64,000 bases of DNA from Hyphomonadaceae bacterium (GCA_019636095.1 JAHBYF010000007.1:124001-188000); one strand, 5' to 3'; numbered from the stretch's first letter, positions 40,971 to 49,821 are shown. Numbers and translations are program-made. Notes: a model not told the origin generated them from the sequence alone.

Positions 40971-42707
40971 ATGAGGACCGAGACGTTTGCATTCCTCGCA
41001 CGCAGCGTTTTGCGCACGCCGATTGAAGATGAGGTGCGCGGACGCTTCGGCTTTGCGCGCGGCGGCAAGACCGGGCGGGGCACGAGCGGTGCCTTGGGCG
41101 CGCGTCTTAGCAAAGCGCTGCAGGGCAACAAGTTTGGCGGCGGTGGTTTACGTGGTTCAACCCCGCGTCCGCTGGCGAGCGATCCGCGTCAGCGTGCGGT
41201 GGTCAAGGTGAGTTTCCGGAAACATGGAGGCGGCACCGGTGGTGGCGGGGGCGGCGGCGGTCGGTTGCTGGCGCACGCGTCCTACTTGGAGCGCGATGGC
41301 GCAGCGCGAGAGGGTGAGCACGGCCATTTCTACGATCGTACAGACGACGAGCTGGAGCATGCGCGCGGCCGGCTGCGCGACTGGGTTGACGAGGACAAGC
41401 GCCATTTCAGGCTGATGCTGGCGCCTGAGAGCGGGGCGCGGTTGATCGGCGAGGATGGGGATCTGAAAAGCTACACCCGCGAGGTGATGGGGCGCATGGA
41501 GCGCGATCTGGGCGTCCAGCTCGAATGGATGGCGGTTGACCACCACAACACCGACAACCCGCATGTGCATGTCATTCTGAGAGGCGTCCGCCGCGACGGC
41601 GTGGATTTGATGCTGCCCCGCGAATATGTGGCGCATGGGCTGAGGGCAGCGGCGCGCGATGTGGCGACCGAGCGGCTAGGGGAGCGCTCCATTGCGGATG
41701 AGCGTCTGCGGCTGGACCGGGAGGTGGAGGCGCGCGGCTTCAACCGGCTCGACCGCGCGATCGAGCAGGAATTGAGCGAGAAGCGCGAGGTGTTGCTGCA
41801 GAGGCTTGGGCGCGAGCGGGATGCGGCGTTCGCCAACGCCATGAGGGCGCGTGCGCAGGAATTGGCGCGGCTTGGCTTGGCCGAGGAAGTGCGGCGCAAC
41901 CTGCTGCGGTTTAAGCGCGACTGGAGGGAGCGCCTCGAAGCGGCGCGTCCGCTCGATGTGCGACGCGAACTGGCGCGCGGGCGGCTCTACGAACCGCGCA
42001 TGGGGCGGGTCGCCGGCAAAGTGATGGAGCTGGGGCCGCGGGGTGAGAACCCGGATCGCGCCGTGCTGGTGATCGAGACCCACGACAAGGGGCGCTTGCT
42101 GCTCAACACCTCGATGCAGCAGATCGCTGATCTGCAGCGCGGCTCATGGGTGGCGCTGGCGCCCACGGGTAAGCGGGCCGAGGTCGAGCGGCTCTTGTTT
42201 CATGGGCTCGACGCGCAGGTGCGCGTGCGGGCGGAGACTGAGCTCGATCGCGAGCTTGATCGTCAGGCGCGCGGTGTTGCGACCCGGTTGCCCGATGCGC
42301 CGGAGGTGAAACAGGCGCTGGAGGAGCGCGCGCAGGTGCTGGAGGCCAATGGCTTTGGCGCGCGCAGTCCGAGCGGGAAGTTCTATTTTCGCGCCGGCGC
42401 CCGCGAGGAGCTGCGGCGCACGGAGTTGGAGCGCGAAGGCGACGGCCGTGCGCGCGGCGAGGCGCGTGATCTCATCCGCGAGGATGAGACTTGGCGGGTG
42501 CGCGAGGTGAAAGAGCTATTCTCAGGCAAAGCCGCGATCCTGGAGCGTGGGCGCGATGTGCTGGCGCATTCGCTGGGGCGCGGCAGCGACATAAAGGCGG
42601 GTGACGAGGTGACGTTCAAGGCGGTGCCGGGACGTGGGCCCTCGCGGGAGCCGCCCAAGCACGAGCTGGTGAAGAGCTTGGGGCGGGGGCTTGATCTCGG
42701 GCGGTGA
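40971..42707 (+). CDS. VirD2-like relaxase (DUF3363 type)
   Basis: The 578-residue protein has a MOBP/VirD2-like relaxase domain: GRLLAHASYLERDGAAREG with the likely catalytic Tyr near residue 103, FRLMLAPESG, and the metal-binding segment VDHHNTDNPHVHVILRG near 190-203 with the His cluster. The C-terminal half is charged and helical, like DUF3363. It would nick DNA at oriT and lead it into a recipient. It is divergent from the coupling-protein-like gene. No mating-pair-formation genes are in the window, so the element could at most be mobilised by a helper system. Confidence 0.9.
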   Translation: MRTETFAFLARSVLRTPIEDEVRGRFGFARGGKTGRGTSGALGARLSKALQGNKFGGGGLRGSTPRPLASDPRQRAVVKVSFRKHGGGTGGGGGGGGRLLAHASYLERDGAAREGEHGHFYDRTDDELEHARGRLRDWVDEDKRHFRLMLAPESGARLIGEDGDLKSYTREVMGRMERDLGVQLEWMAVDHHNTDNPHVHVILRGVRRDGVDLMLPREYVAHGLRAAARDVATERLGERSIADERLRLDREVEARGFNRLDRAIEQELSEKREVLLQRLGRERDAAFANAMRARAQELARLGLAEEVRRNLLRFKRDWRERLEAARPLDVRRELARGRLYEPRMGRVAGKVMELGPRGENPDRAVLVIETHDKGRLLLNTSMQQIADLQRGSWVALAPTGKRAEVERLLFHGLDAQVRVRAETELDRELDRQARGVATRLPDAPEVKQALEERAQVLEANGFGARSPSGKFYFRAGAREELRRTELEREGDGRARGEARDLIREDETWRVREVKELFSGKAAILERGRDVLAHSLGRGSDIKAGDEVTFKAVPGRGPSREPPKHELVKSLGRGLDLGR

Positions 42708-43038
42708 TGCCATCGTGCTCGCGTGCGGCAAGGGCGAGCGCTCACGCGCCGCGCGTACGCGCGACCCTTGCCCCACACTGCGCGCGATGGCCGATCGAAA
42801 GGCGTCGGGTCGCGGGGCGTCCCACTAAAATCGACGCGCGCCCGCCGGCGGCGTCGATCACAGGGCTAGGGATGGGGCTGGCGTCTCAAGCGGGCAAAAT
42901 GAGCCGTTCGATCACCGCGCAAGAACTAGGAAAGCGGACATCCCGCGCGCAGCGCATCTGACGTCTGTTTCGAAGCCCGTCGGATCGAATCGCCGCCAAT
43001 GTTAAATTGTGGGCCCTGAACGACACTGGAGGCCGGTT
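42708..43038. other. Gene-free spacer after the relaxase gene
   Basis: These 331 bases hold no credible frame. The first part has the GC-rich palindrome GCGCGTACGCGC near 42752 but no T-run to make a terminator. GGAGG at 43028-43032 is the ribosome-binding site of the KAP gene. Confidence 0.5.
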
Positions 43039-45177
43039 GTGGCCGACTATCTGAACGACAGTCCTATCGAGGATTTCGGCGACGACCGTTACGGCGTCGG
43101 CCCGTTTGCCAAGTCACTTGCGAAGTGCTTCCGCGAGATTCAGAAGCCAGTGGGCACAACGATAGCGCTGCATGGACCCTGGGGCTCGGGCAAGAGCAGC
43201 GTAGTCAACCTCATCAAGCGGGAACTGGCGGCGAACAAGGACGAGAAGCTCGTCGTCACCGATTTCAAGTGCTGGTGGTTTCGGGGCGAGGAAGCGCTGG
43301 CGCTGGCGTTCATGCAGGAGCTGAACGCAACACTGAAAGGTGCATTGGGAGACGCGGTCGAAAGCATCGTCAGCGACATGACGCGCACGCTGTTGCAGGC
43401 CGGACCGATCATCGGACCAGCCGTCGCCGCCGCGAGCGGCAATCCGCTGCTCGCTCTCATTGGGCTATCCGGCTTCGCCGCCAAGTTCTTCAAGAGACAG
43501 ACCGTCGAGAAGCTGTTCACGCAGTTGTCCGCCGTACTTGCGGCGCAGGACAGCCGCTTCCTCATCATTATTGACGACATCGACCGTCTCGAGCCGCAGG
43601 AAGCGCTCGCGATATTTCGCATGGTGAAGTCGGTCGGGAGGCTGCCGAATGTAATGTATCTCCTCGTGTTTGACCGCCAGCTTGCCGAGGATGCCGTCAC
43701 CGAGCTCTATCCCTCGGAAGGGCCGCACTTCCTGGAAAAGATCATTCAGGCTGGCTTCGAGTTGCCACAACCGTTGCAGACCGATCTCAACAACGCGGTT
43801 CTGTCGGCGATGCAAGAGATATGCGGCCTTCCGCCAGAAGACCAGCTCAAGCGCACGATGAATATGTTCTACGACGTCGTCGCGCCGTACATCACCACGC
43901 CCCGCCATGTTGCGCGCTTCCGCAGCGCCATCACCGTGACTTGGCCAGCGATCCGCAACGAGATCAATATCGCGGACTTCGTCGCGCTTGAGACAATCCG
44001 CTTATACGAGCCTGGGCTGTTCCGCCGACTGCGGGGCAATCAGAGCGAATTGTGCGGCGTAAATGACAGCTCAGGCTGGCGCAACGACGACAAGGCGAAG
44101 CGCTTCGATGTGTTTCTCGCGGGCGTGCCCGAAGATCGGTACGACCTGGTCCGCACCGCACTCCAGCGCCTGTTCCCGCGCATGGAGGAGATGGGCTACG
44201 GGTCCGAGTGGCTCAGCACCTGGGACGCCGAGCGGCGCGTTTGCGTGGATAAGCACTTCAATACGTACTTCCGCCTCACCTTGGGCGATGACGTCCTGCC
44301 CATCATCAAGATCGATGAGATTGTGGAGAACGCGGGCGACATCGCGTTCGTGCAGGCCGCGTTCCGGCAGGCCGCCGCTACGGAGCGCCCGAACGGCCAG
44401 TCTCTCGTTCCCGTCTACTTGGACGAACTCAATGCCCACGCCAGCCGCGTGCCCAAGGAGAAGGTTGAGCCATTCATCGCGGCGCTGTTCGAGATACACG
44501 ACGAGATCGACCTTCAGCGCGACGGCGAACGCGGCTACATGGCGATGGCGAACACGTCGCTCAGGTATCACTGGCTCATCCGCCGCCTAACCAAAGACAG
44601 ATTTACCATCGCGGAGCGGACCGCGCTGTATCTGGCGGCGACGGAGAAGGCATCGCCCCGGTGGCTGATCGACTTCGTGTCATCAGCGCGCGACGACTAT
44701 CGCGAGAAGAACGGCGGCATCGAGCGCGAGGACGCCCGGCTCGTCGAGCAGAGCGCCCTGGCCGAACTAACAGAACGCGCGCTTACGGGCGTCCGCGCCC
44801 TCGTGGCGAGTGGCACGCTGCTCGACAACTCGGACGCGCTCTACGTGTTGTTCCGCTGGTATGACTTCACCGACAAGTCGGATGAACCGCGCCGGTGGAC
44901 CGCGAGCTTGCTGCCGGACGACGCGAGCGTGGCGAAGCTGGCGGTAGCATTCACCGGCGAGAGCTGGTCCCTGGGGATGGGTGGCTTCGGCGGCCTGGGC
45001 GACCGCGTGTCGATGTCACAAAAGCGCGCCAAGATGGACAGCGCTGACCTGATCATAGACGTGGACGCTTTCAAGGCAGCGCTGCGGCGGGCGGCGGATA
45101 GTAGCACGTTGGACGCGGACCAGTTGGCTGCGGTGCGGACGCTGATCGAGCTGATGGACAAGCCCGCGCGCGACTAA
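43039..45177 (+). CDS. KAP-family P-loop NTPase
   Basis: The start is a GTG at 43039 with GGAGG 6 bases upstream, giving 712 residues. Walker A is HGPWGSGKSS at residues 45-54. Walker B is FLIIIDDIDRLEP near residue 175-187, whose DDxDRL pattern is typical of KAP NTPases. Between them lie hydrophobic stretches (AGPIIGPAVAAASGNPLLALIGL), as in KAP proteins with membrane helices inserted in the P-loop domain. The C-terminal 350 residues are helical and unassigned. The family includes phage-exclusion protein PifA of plasmid F. Placed as cargo between the mobilisation and integration genes, a defence role is likely but inferred. Confidence 0.87.
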   Translation: MADYLNDSPIEDFGDDRYGVGPFAKSLAKCFREIQKPVGTTIALHGPWGSGKSSVVNLIKRELAANKDEKLVVTDFKCWWFRGEEALALAFMQELNATLKGALGDAVESIVSDMTRTLLQAGPIIGPAVAAASGNPLLALIGLSGFAAKFFKRQTVEKLFTQLSAVLAAQDSRFLIIIDDIDRLEPQEALAIFRMVKSVGRLPNVMYLLVFDRQLAEDAVTELYPSEGPHFLEKIIQAGFELPQPLQTDLNNAVLSAMQEICGLPPEDQLKRTMNMFYDVVAPYITTPRHVARFRSAITVTWPAIRNEINIADFVALETIRLYEPGLFRRLRGNQSELCGVNDSSGWRNDDKAKRFDVFLAGVPEDRYDLVRTALQRLFPRMEEMGYGSEWLSTWDAERRVCVDKHFNTYFRLTLGDDVLPIIKIDEIVENAGDIAFVQAAFRQAAATERPNGQSLVPVYLDELNAHASRVPKEKVEPFIAALFEIHDEIDLQRDGERGYMAMANTSLRYHWLIRRLTKDRFTIAERTALYLAATEKASPRWLIDFVSSARDDYREKNGGIEREDARLVEQSALAELTERALTGVRALVASGTLLDNSDALYVLFRWYDFTDKSDEPRRWTASLLPDDASVAKLAVAFTGESWSLGMGGFGGLGDRVSMSQKRAKMDSADLIIDVDAFKAALRRAADSSTLDADQLAAVRTLIELMDKPARD

Positions 45178-45457
45178 CGCGCCTTTCTCTTAGCGCTGCA
45201 CGAGGCGGCGAGGTCACCAGGTAGCCGACGTCGGCTGTGGGACAGTGACGAGGTAGCGTCCGAAAACGGGATTCATCTCGCATTGCTTGAGGTCGTAAGT
45301 TCATCGGCAACGCAGGAGTATGTCGCCGACATTGCCAGCCTGTCGCTGCGATTCGGTGGCATTGACTTCCTTCTCTCACTGTCGGCCTTTGTCGTTGGGA
45401 AACGTTAGTTCGACCGCGGAGTCGTCGCGACCGTTGGCCTAGGCGCGCGCCAACCAT

Positions 45458-46516
45458 ATGTTGGAGAGCCGAAGGATCGGTGCCGCTGTGCAGCGGAGGA
45501 CGGGAAATCAAGTGCCGCGACTTATTGTAATCGATGCCAACATTTGGGTGTCCGAACGATTGTTGCAAACCTCGATTGGGGGCGCGGCGCTGCACGCGGT
45601 AGTCAAAGATGAAGGTAGGATCGTCCTTCCAGAAGTGGTCGAACGCGAAGTCGCCCAAGTGCTCTCTGATCTGGCCGATAAAGCCGCGGCTACGATCGAG
45701 GACAAGTCTCGTTTCCTTCGCCAACTGTCTGGCCGGGACATGCACATACTCGCGCCGTCCAGGGAGGCCATCACCGCGTCCATCCGCGATCGATTCGATA
45801 AGCTGGCCGGAATTCTTGAGCGCGTGCCATTGACGATTGAGCACGCTCAGGCGGCGCTTGCGAAAATTCTAAGTAAGGAAGCGCCCTGTGGCGTCAACAA
45901 CGAGCAGTTTCGTGATTGTTGCATCTGGCAAGTGGCGCTTGAAGCGGCGGCACGGCGAGAGGTGCATCTCATCTCCGGCGATTTGGCATTCTACGAAGGA
46001 AAGAAGCATGACGGTGGGCTTGCGACCAATCTGATCGCCGAAGCGACGGCGCTAGATCGAAATGTGTCGCTGCATCCGACTTTGAAGTCATTCCTTGGCG
46101 CAACTGCGCACTCTGTTCACGTCAACGAAGGCGCTATTAAAGCGGCGATAATTGCCGCCGTGAGAATGCGCGCCCATGAACTTGCTCAGTCCAAAGAGGC
46201 GGATTTTGAAATCGGAGCTTGCCGCAGCATTGATATTCGCGGCTACGCCACTCCTGCGGAGTCCTTGATCGCGGTGTCGTTCTCGATCTCGTGGGACATA
46301 ACCCGCACGTTCGTCGAGGCGGAGGGCAATCGCTTTGTGACTGGGAGCCTTACCTTGGACGGTAGCTGCTCCTACGCGCCCAGCACTGGAGAGATCGCCG
46401 GCGTCGAGGTTAGTTCCTGGTCAAAATCTGCGGACAAGACTGGCGGTGGGACAACTACGATGTGGAGCGCGGACTGGGCGCGGCAATTCGAGCCTGGTCA
46501 GTTCCGCAGGCTTTAG
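45458..46516 (+). CDS. PIN-like domain protein (DUF4935-type)
   Basis: The 352-residue protein starts with a PIN-like nuclease domain: LIVIDANIWVSE near residue 23-34 with the first Asp, LPEVVEREVAQVL with Glu, FRDCCIWQVALEAA with Asp, and HLISGDLAFY with the last Asp near 180. All four usual acidic positions seem to be present, so it may cut RNA or DNA. The last 130 residues form a separate beta-rich domain (SFSISWDITRTFVEAEG, YAPSTGEIAGVEVSSW) of unknown role. It lies 280 bases after the KAP gene on the same strand. No antitoxin-like partner is next to it, so it is not a simple VapC. A later GTG at 45512 is an alternative start. Confidence 0.8.
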   Translation: MLESRRIGAAVQRRTGNQVPRLIVIDANIWVSERLLQTSIGGAALHAVVKDEGRIVLPEVVEREVAQVLSDLADKAAATIEDKSRFLRQLSGRDMHILAPSREAITASIRDRFDKLAGILERVPLTIEHAQAALAKILSKEAPCGVNNEQFRDCCIWQVALEAAARREVHLISGDLAFYEGKKHDGGLATNLIAEATALDRNVSLHPTLKSFLGATAHSVHVNEGAIKAAIIAAVRMRAHELAQSKEADFEIGACRSIDIRGYATPAESLIAVSFSISWDITRTFVEAEGNRFVTGSLTLDGSCSYAPSTGEIAGVEVSSWSKSADKTGGGTTTMWSADWARQFEPGQFRRL

Positions 46517-46671
46517 TGCTGATTTCGTGTATTGGCGGCCGTAGCCGCGCTTGGGCTTCGCAGCGAGTTAGATGTATGCGGTGCGGGAGGTTTTATTCGG
46601 GACTTGCGTCTGCTTTTCTACGTTGAAGCGCCAACATCCGTTGTTGGGATGCAGCGCCAATTGCGAGGCGC

Positions 46672-46941
46672 TCACTTCTTCTTAAATCGAACCCCGGCGC
46701 CGCCATCCTTGAGTTCGCCTGGCGCCAAGAAGATCACGCCCTTCTTCTCTAGCGCGGTGCGCAATTGCTGCATGGTGTGAGGATAGAGTTCGCCTTTGCC
46801 CGTCTCGTAACGGCGGATCGTCGACTCGCCGACGCCGGAAGCCGCAGCCAGCTCTCCCGCGCTCCAACCAATGCCCACGCGCGCCATGCGCAATTGTGCC
46901 TGGCTGATGGGCGGCTGCTCGGTTTTTCGTCCCGTTGACAC
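46672..46941 (-). CDS. XRE-family helix-turn-helix regulator
   Basis: The 89-residue protein has a clear XRE domain: QLRMARVGIGWSAGELAAASGVGESTIRRYETGKG, followed by MQQLRTALEKKGVIFL. The FLAPGELKDGGAGVRFKKK tail is common in single-domain regulators of this size from alphaproteobacterial mobile DNA. It is divergent from the next gene, across an AT-rich spacer with an inverted repeat at 46973-46992, so it probably represses itself and perhaps the rightward genes leading to the integrase. Confidence 0.88.
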   Translation of the reverse strand: MSTGRKTEQPPISQAQLRMARVGIGWSAGELAAASGVGESTIRRYETGKGELYPHTMQQLRTALEKKGVIFLAPGELKDGGAGVRFKKK

Positions 46942-46972
46942 GTTAGATGTTTTCGCTATAGTTAGAGGAAAT

Positions 46973-46992
46973 CGCTAATCTTGTTTTTAGCG
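46973..46992. promoter_or_regulatory. Inverted repeat in the XRE promoter region
   Basis: CGCTAA at 46973-46978 and TTAGCG at 46987-46992 form an inverted repeat, and CGCTATAGTTAG at 46954-46965 has related half-sites. These are likely operators of the XRE regulator. Confidence 0.5.
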
Positions 46993-47029
46993 TGCGATCG
47001 AGGCTGCGAGCGCAAGGAATCGCCAGGCA

Positions 47030-47512
47030 ATGACCACACGGCGCGAGGCTATCAGTTTCGGGGTTTCCTCTCTATTGCCGTCCAGCTTGTCGGTTGCCGA
47101 TCAGCGGCTGGTCGCGCTTGTGGACGAACACCATCGTTTCGACGAAGCAATCCTCGCGGCCGAAGACGAGGCCGACGCATTCCTGACTGCAGGACGCCGA
47201 TCTGGTGGAAAGCGCAGCGTGGCCGCGGAGGCCGCGTGCGCTCGCGCTGAGGCGCTGCATGAGGCGCAGGGCAGGGTGGCGAACGCGATCATCAACATGC
47301 CCGCGGCCACCGTTTTGGGCGCGGCCTACAAGCTCATCGTGTGGCGCAAGGAGGCAGCGATCTCGTTTCCGGATGATTTCGACGGGGCGCATGAGAGCTT
47401 CACCTTCTCCGCCTATCGCGACCTATTGCGGCTCACCGGGCTCAACGCCCTAGAGCATCCCCAAGACCGTGCCACGCTTGCGCGGATGAGGAGGTATTGG
47501 ATTCCATCGTGA
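47030..47512 (+). CDS. Hypothetical protein of the integration region
   Basis: The 160-residue protein is mostly helical. A long charged helix DQRLVALVDEHHRFDEAILAAEDEADAF and a second helical run AEAACARAEALHEAQGRVANAIINM are followed by a C-terminal part with FTFSAYRDLLRLTGL. There is no signal peptide or enzymatic motif. Short proteins with the pattern DEHHRFDEAI...A.D.AD are frequent in alphaproteobacterial mobile elements, as far as I recall, but no function is known to me. It lies right of the XRE regulator and before three HTH genes. Confidence 0.65.
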   Translation: MTTRREAISFGVSSLLPSSLSVADQRLVALVDEHHRFDEAILAAEDEADAFLTAGRRSGGKRSVAAEAACARAEALHEAQGRVANAIINMPAATVLGAAYKLIVWRKEAAISFPDDFDGAHESFTFSAYRDLLRLTGLNALEHPQDRATLARMRRYWIPS

Positions 47513-47580
47513 GTTGCAATGCGTGGACGAGCGCTGGCCGGATGGTTTGATGGCAGGCCCCGTATTGAGGAGCGGATCGC

Positions 47581-47928
47581 ATGGCCTCACGCAAGCGCGG
47601 GTCGCGCACTCGCAAACGTCGCGGCGATCCGGGCCAACTGAACTTGTTCGACACGCCAGCGGACAAGGCGCCGGCGCGGACCAAGCGCGCAGCGCCGCTG
47701 CGAGTGAGAGCCAAGCGGCTCAAAGCTCCGCCCGTAGAAAGATCGGTAGCGTTCTCACCGCAGGAAGCCTCGACCTATCTCGGTGTCACGGTGAGCACGC
47801 TGAAGAGTTGGCGGGCCAAGAAGATCGGGCCGAAATGGACGCGCCGTGGGGCACGTTTGGTGTGCTATTTTCCAGAAGATCTCGACGCGTTTTTGCGACG
47901 TGGCCCTCGCGATCCAGACAAGTCTTGA
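47581..47928 (+). CDS. Helix-turn-helix protein, excisionase-like
   Basis: The first 60 residues are basic (RKRGSRTRKRRGDPGQLNLFDTP). From about residue 55, a MerR/excisionase-type winged helix follows: FSPQEASTYLGVTVSTLKSWRAKKIGPKWTRRG, then VCYFPEDLDAFL, the usual HTH_17 layout. The family guides excision or regulates promoters of integrated elements. With 48210 and 48426 it forms a series of three small HTH genes leading to the integrase. The basic leader may add non-specific DNA binding. Confidence 0.8.
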   Translation: MASRKRGSRTRKRRGDPGQLNLFDTPADKAPARTKRAAPLRVRAKRLKAPPVERSVAFSPQEASTYLGVTVSTLKSWRAKKIGPKWTRRGARLVCYFPEDLDAFLRRGPRDPDKS

Positions 47929-48209
47929 CGCTCAAGCCTCATGCATGACGACGAATTTAGTCGCGTAACATGCGAATTGTGGCGGTGGGACATTGGGGGC
48001 GATTAGGGGCCATCGCTGATGATCGATGGTCGCCAGAGGTAAGTCGCGGAAACACGCGGAAACCAGTTGAGACACCGCGCTCTTTTCGACGCCAAATCAT
48101 GTTTTCATCGCACGGCAGAATAGATTTGTTGGTTGTGGATAAGCGGACCTTTCATTGAGCAACCGCGCGAGATTTTGGCCGTGACGCGCGGTGCTGAAAG
48201 GAGAGCATC

Positions 48210-48413
48210 ATGTCTTCAGAAGTTTTGCTAACCGTTGAAGATGCAGCAGCGCGTTTGAAGATTTCGAAGCACACGCTCAATCGTTGGCGTGGAACAGGTG
48301 AGGGTCCGCCTTACATCAAGTCCGGCCCTCGCCTCGTGCGCTACGAAGAATCTGCGATCGAAAATTGGGCTCGCGACCGCACTCGTGGTTCGACGCGCGA
48401 GCCAGGAAGATGA
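48210..48413 (+). CDS. Excisionase-family DNA-binding protein
   Basis: The 67-residue protein is a single HTH_17 domain: LLTVEDAAARLKISKHTLNRWRGTGEGPPYIKSG followed by RLVRYEESAIENW. GAAAGGAGAG lies before the ATG as a strong ribosome-binding site. Proteins of this kind bind att-site arms and tilt the integrase toward excision. It stands 12 bases before the next HTH gene and is one of three genes leading straight into the integrase. Confidence 0.85.
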   Translation: MSSEVLLTVEDAAARLKISKHTLNRWRGTGEGPPYIKSGPRLVRYEESAIENWARDRTRGSTREPGR

Positions 48414-48425
48414 TCGAGGCGCCGA

Positions 48426-48659
48426 ATGAGTCGTCCCTTACCATTTGACTGCCCACGCGGCCTCAATCGCTTGGAGGCCGCACGATACATCGGTGTTTCA
48501 CCCACGACCTTCGACCAGCTCGTAACTGATGGGAGAATGCCGAGGCCGAAGGAGATCGGCGCACGGCGGGTTTACGACCGCGCTCAGCTCGACAGCGCTT
48601 TTGACGCACTCGGGGAATTTGATGTCGACCTGGCGGTTGCCAACGAGTGGGATGGCTAA
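48426..48659 (+). CDS. AlpA/excisionase-like HTH protein
   Basis: The 77-residue protein has an AlpA-like winged-helix pattern: GLNRLEAARYIGVSPTTFDQLVTDGRMPRPKEIG followed by RRVYDRAQLDSAFDAL. It ends 3 bases before the integrase ATG, so it is co-translated with it. This small HTH plus integrase pair is common at the right ends of alphaproteobacterial islands; it probably regulates or assists integrase activity. Confidence 0.85.
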   Translation: MSRPLPFDCPRGLNRLEAARYIGVSPTTFDQLVTDGRMPRPKEIGARRVYDRAQLDSAFDALGEFDVDLAVANEWDG

Positions 48660-48662
48660 GCC

Positions 48663-49691
48663 ATGGCGACGATCAGGCTCCCTTACGTCGATCGCTTCAA
48701 GGACCGTCATGGGACATGGCGCTATTACTTTCGGCGGGCAGGTAAGCGCGTTCCTTTGCCAGGCCGGCCCGGGGAAGCCTCATTCATGGGGGCCTACCAA
48801 TTGGCGTGCGCCTCGTTCGGGGCCACAAAGGTGAGCACCACTGTCGCTGCCAATTCCGTCGATGCGGTTGCCGTTGCCTATTATCGCTCGCCCAACTTCC
48901 TTTCGCTCAACAAAAGCACCCAGACGACCTACAGGCGCGAAATTGAACGCTGGCGCGTGAAGAGCGGATCGAAGTCGATCACGCGACTGGAGCGCCGCCA
49001 CATCAAGGAGCAAATGACCGAGCGTTTCGAGAGAGGGGGGCCGGAGGCGGCCAACAACCTGCTTCGCATTATCCGCATTCTTTGCGGCTACGCCGTCGAA
49101 CTCGATCTGCGCCGCGACAATCCAGCTCTCGGAATCAAGAAATTCAGGATGCGCGGCGATGGTTTCGTCGCTTGGTCGGAAGTCGATATTGCGAAGTATC
49201 TGAAGCGTTGGCCTGTGGGCTCCCGCGAACGCTTGGCGCTGGTCCTCCTGCTTTATACAGGTCAGCGTCGCGGCGACGTCATCCGCATGGGCCGCCAGCA
49301 TGTAAGCGGTGACGCCATTCGGGTGACGCAGGCGAAGACTGGCGCGCAGCTGGCAATTCCCATGCATCCTGAGCTGAAGTCCGTATTGGACGCCTTGCCT
49401 AAGGACGGAATGACATTTTTGACCACGCAGTACGGAAAGCCGTTCAAGGACAGTGCATCATTCGGAAATCAATTCCGCGAGTGGTGCGACAAGGCTGGTC
49501 TGCCTAAGCGAAGCGCGCACGGTCTGCGAAAGTCGGCGGCGGTACGCTTGGTCGAAGCCGGATGCTCGACGAAGGAGGTGCAGGCAATCACCGGTCACGC
49601 CTCGTTGCGCGAAGTCGAGCGCTACACAAAGGCCGCTGAGCAGGAGAAGCTCGCACGTAGCGCGATTGCGCGTCTGACCGAGGGCAGTTGA
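48663..49691 (+). CDS. Tyrosine integrase of the genomic island
   Basis: The 342-residue protein begins with a DNA-arm-binding segment (RFKDRHGTWRYYFRRAGKRV), then a core-binding helix bundle (STQTTYRREIERWRV), and the catalytic domain. Catalytic positions are Arg in TGQRRGDVIRM, Lys in TQAKTG, HGLRKSAAVRL, GHASLREV and the nucleophile in VERYTKAAEQ. It ends 112 bases before the 3' end of tRNA-Arg(CCT), whose last 18 bases recur at 8816. This is the expected position of an integrase that targets a tRNA gene, so it very probably inserted the DNA between 8816 and 49821. Confidence 0.93.
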   Translation: MATIRLPYVDRFKDRHGTWRYYFRRAGKRVPLPGRPGEASFMGAYQLACASFGATKVSTTVAANSVDAVAVAYYRSPNFLSLNKSTQTTYRREIERWRVKSGSKSITRLERRHIKEQMTERFERGGPEAANNLLRIIRILCGYAVELDLRRDNPALGIKKFRMRGDGFVAWSEVDIAKYLKRWPVGSRERLALVLLLYTGQRRGDVIRMGRQHVSGDAIRVTQAKTGAQLAIPMHPELKSVLDALPKDGMTFLTTQYGKPFKDSASFGNQFREWCDKAGLPKRSAHGLRKSAAVRLVEAGCSTKEVQAITGHASLREVERYTKAAEQEKLARSAIARLTEGS

Positions 49692-49724
49692 ACGCGTTGG
49701 CTTGCATTGTTGGGCGTTGTCGAA

Positions 49725-49760
49725 CGTGTATCGAACACGAAGTGCCAAACCTAGTGCCAA
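49725..49760. repeat. Repeats next to attR, possible integrase arm sites
   Basis: CGTGT-ATCGA-ACACG at 49725-49739 is an inverted repeat, and AGTGCCAA occurs at 49741-49748 and 49753-49760. They lie between the integrase gene and the tRNA end, where arm-type binding sites are expected. Confidence 0.4.
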
Positions 49761-49803
49761 CCCTTCGCCAAGACTGAATGAAATCAACCTCGTGCGAAGG
49801 GAG

Positions 49804-49821
49804 TGGCGACCCCGGAGAGAT
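49804..49821. repeat. Candidate attR at the tRNA-Arg 3' end
   Basis: This is the exact partner of 8816-8833, covering the 3' side of the T arm, the acceptor strand and CCA. The distance between the copies gives an island of about 41 kb. Confidence 0.75.

Noticed and set aside
42752..42765. GC palindrome after the relaxase gene as a terminator
   Set aside because: It is short and is not followed by a T-run.
47970..48158. A 62-codon plus-strand frame between the HTH genes
   Set aside because: No ribosome-binding site, no motif and codon use unlike the neighbours; probably non-coding.
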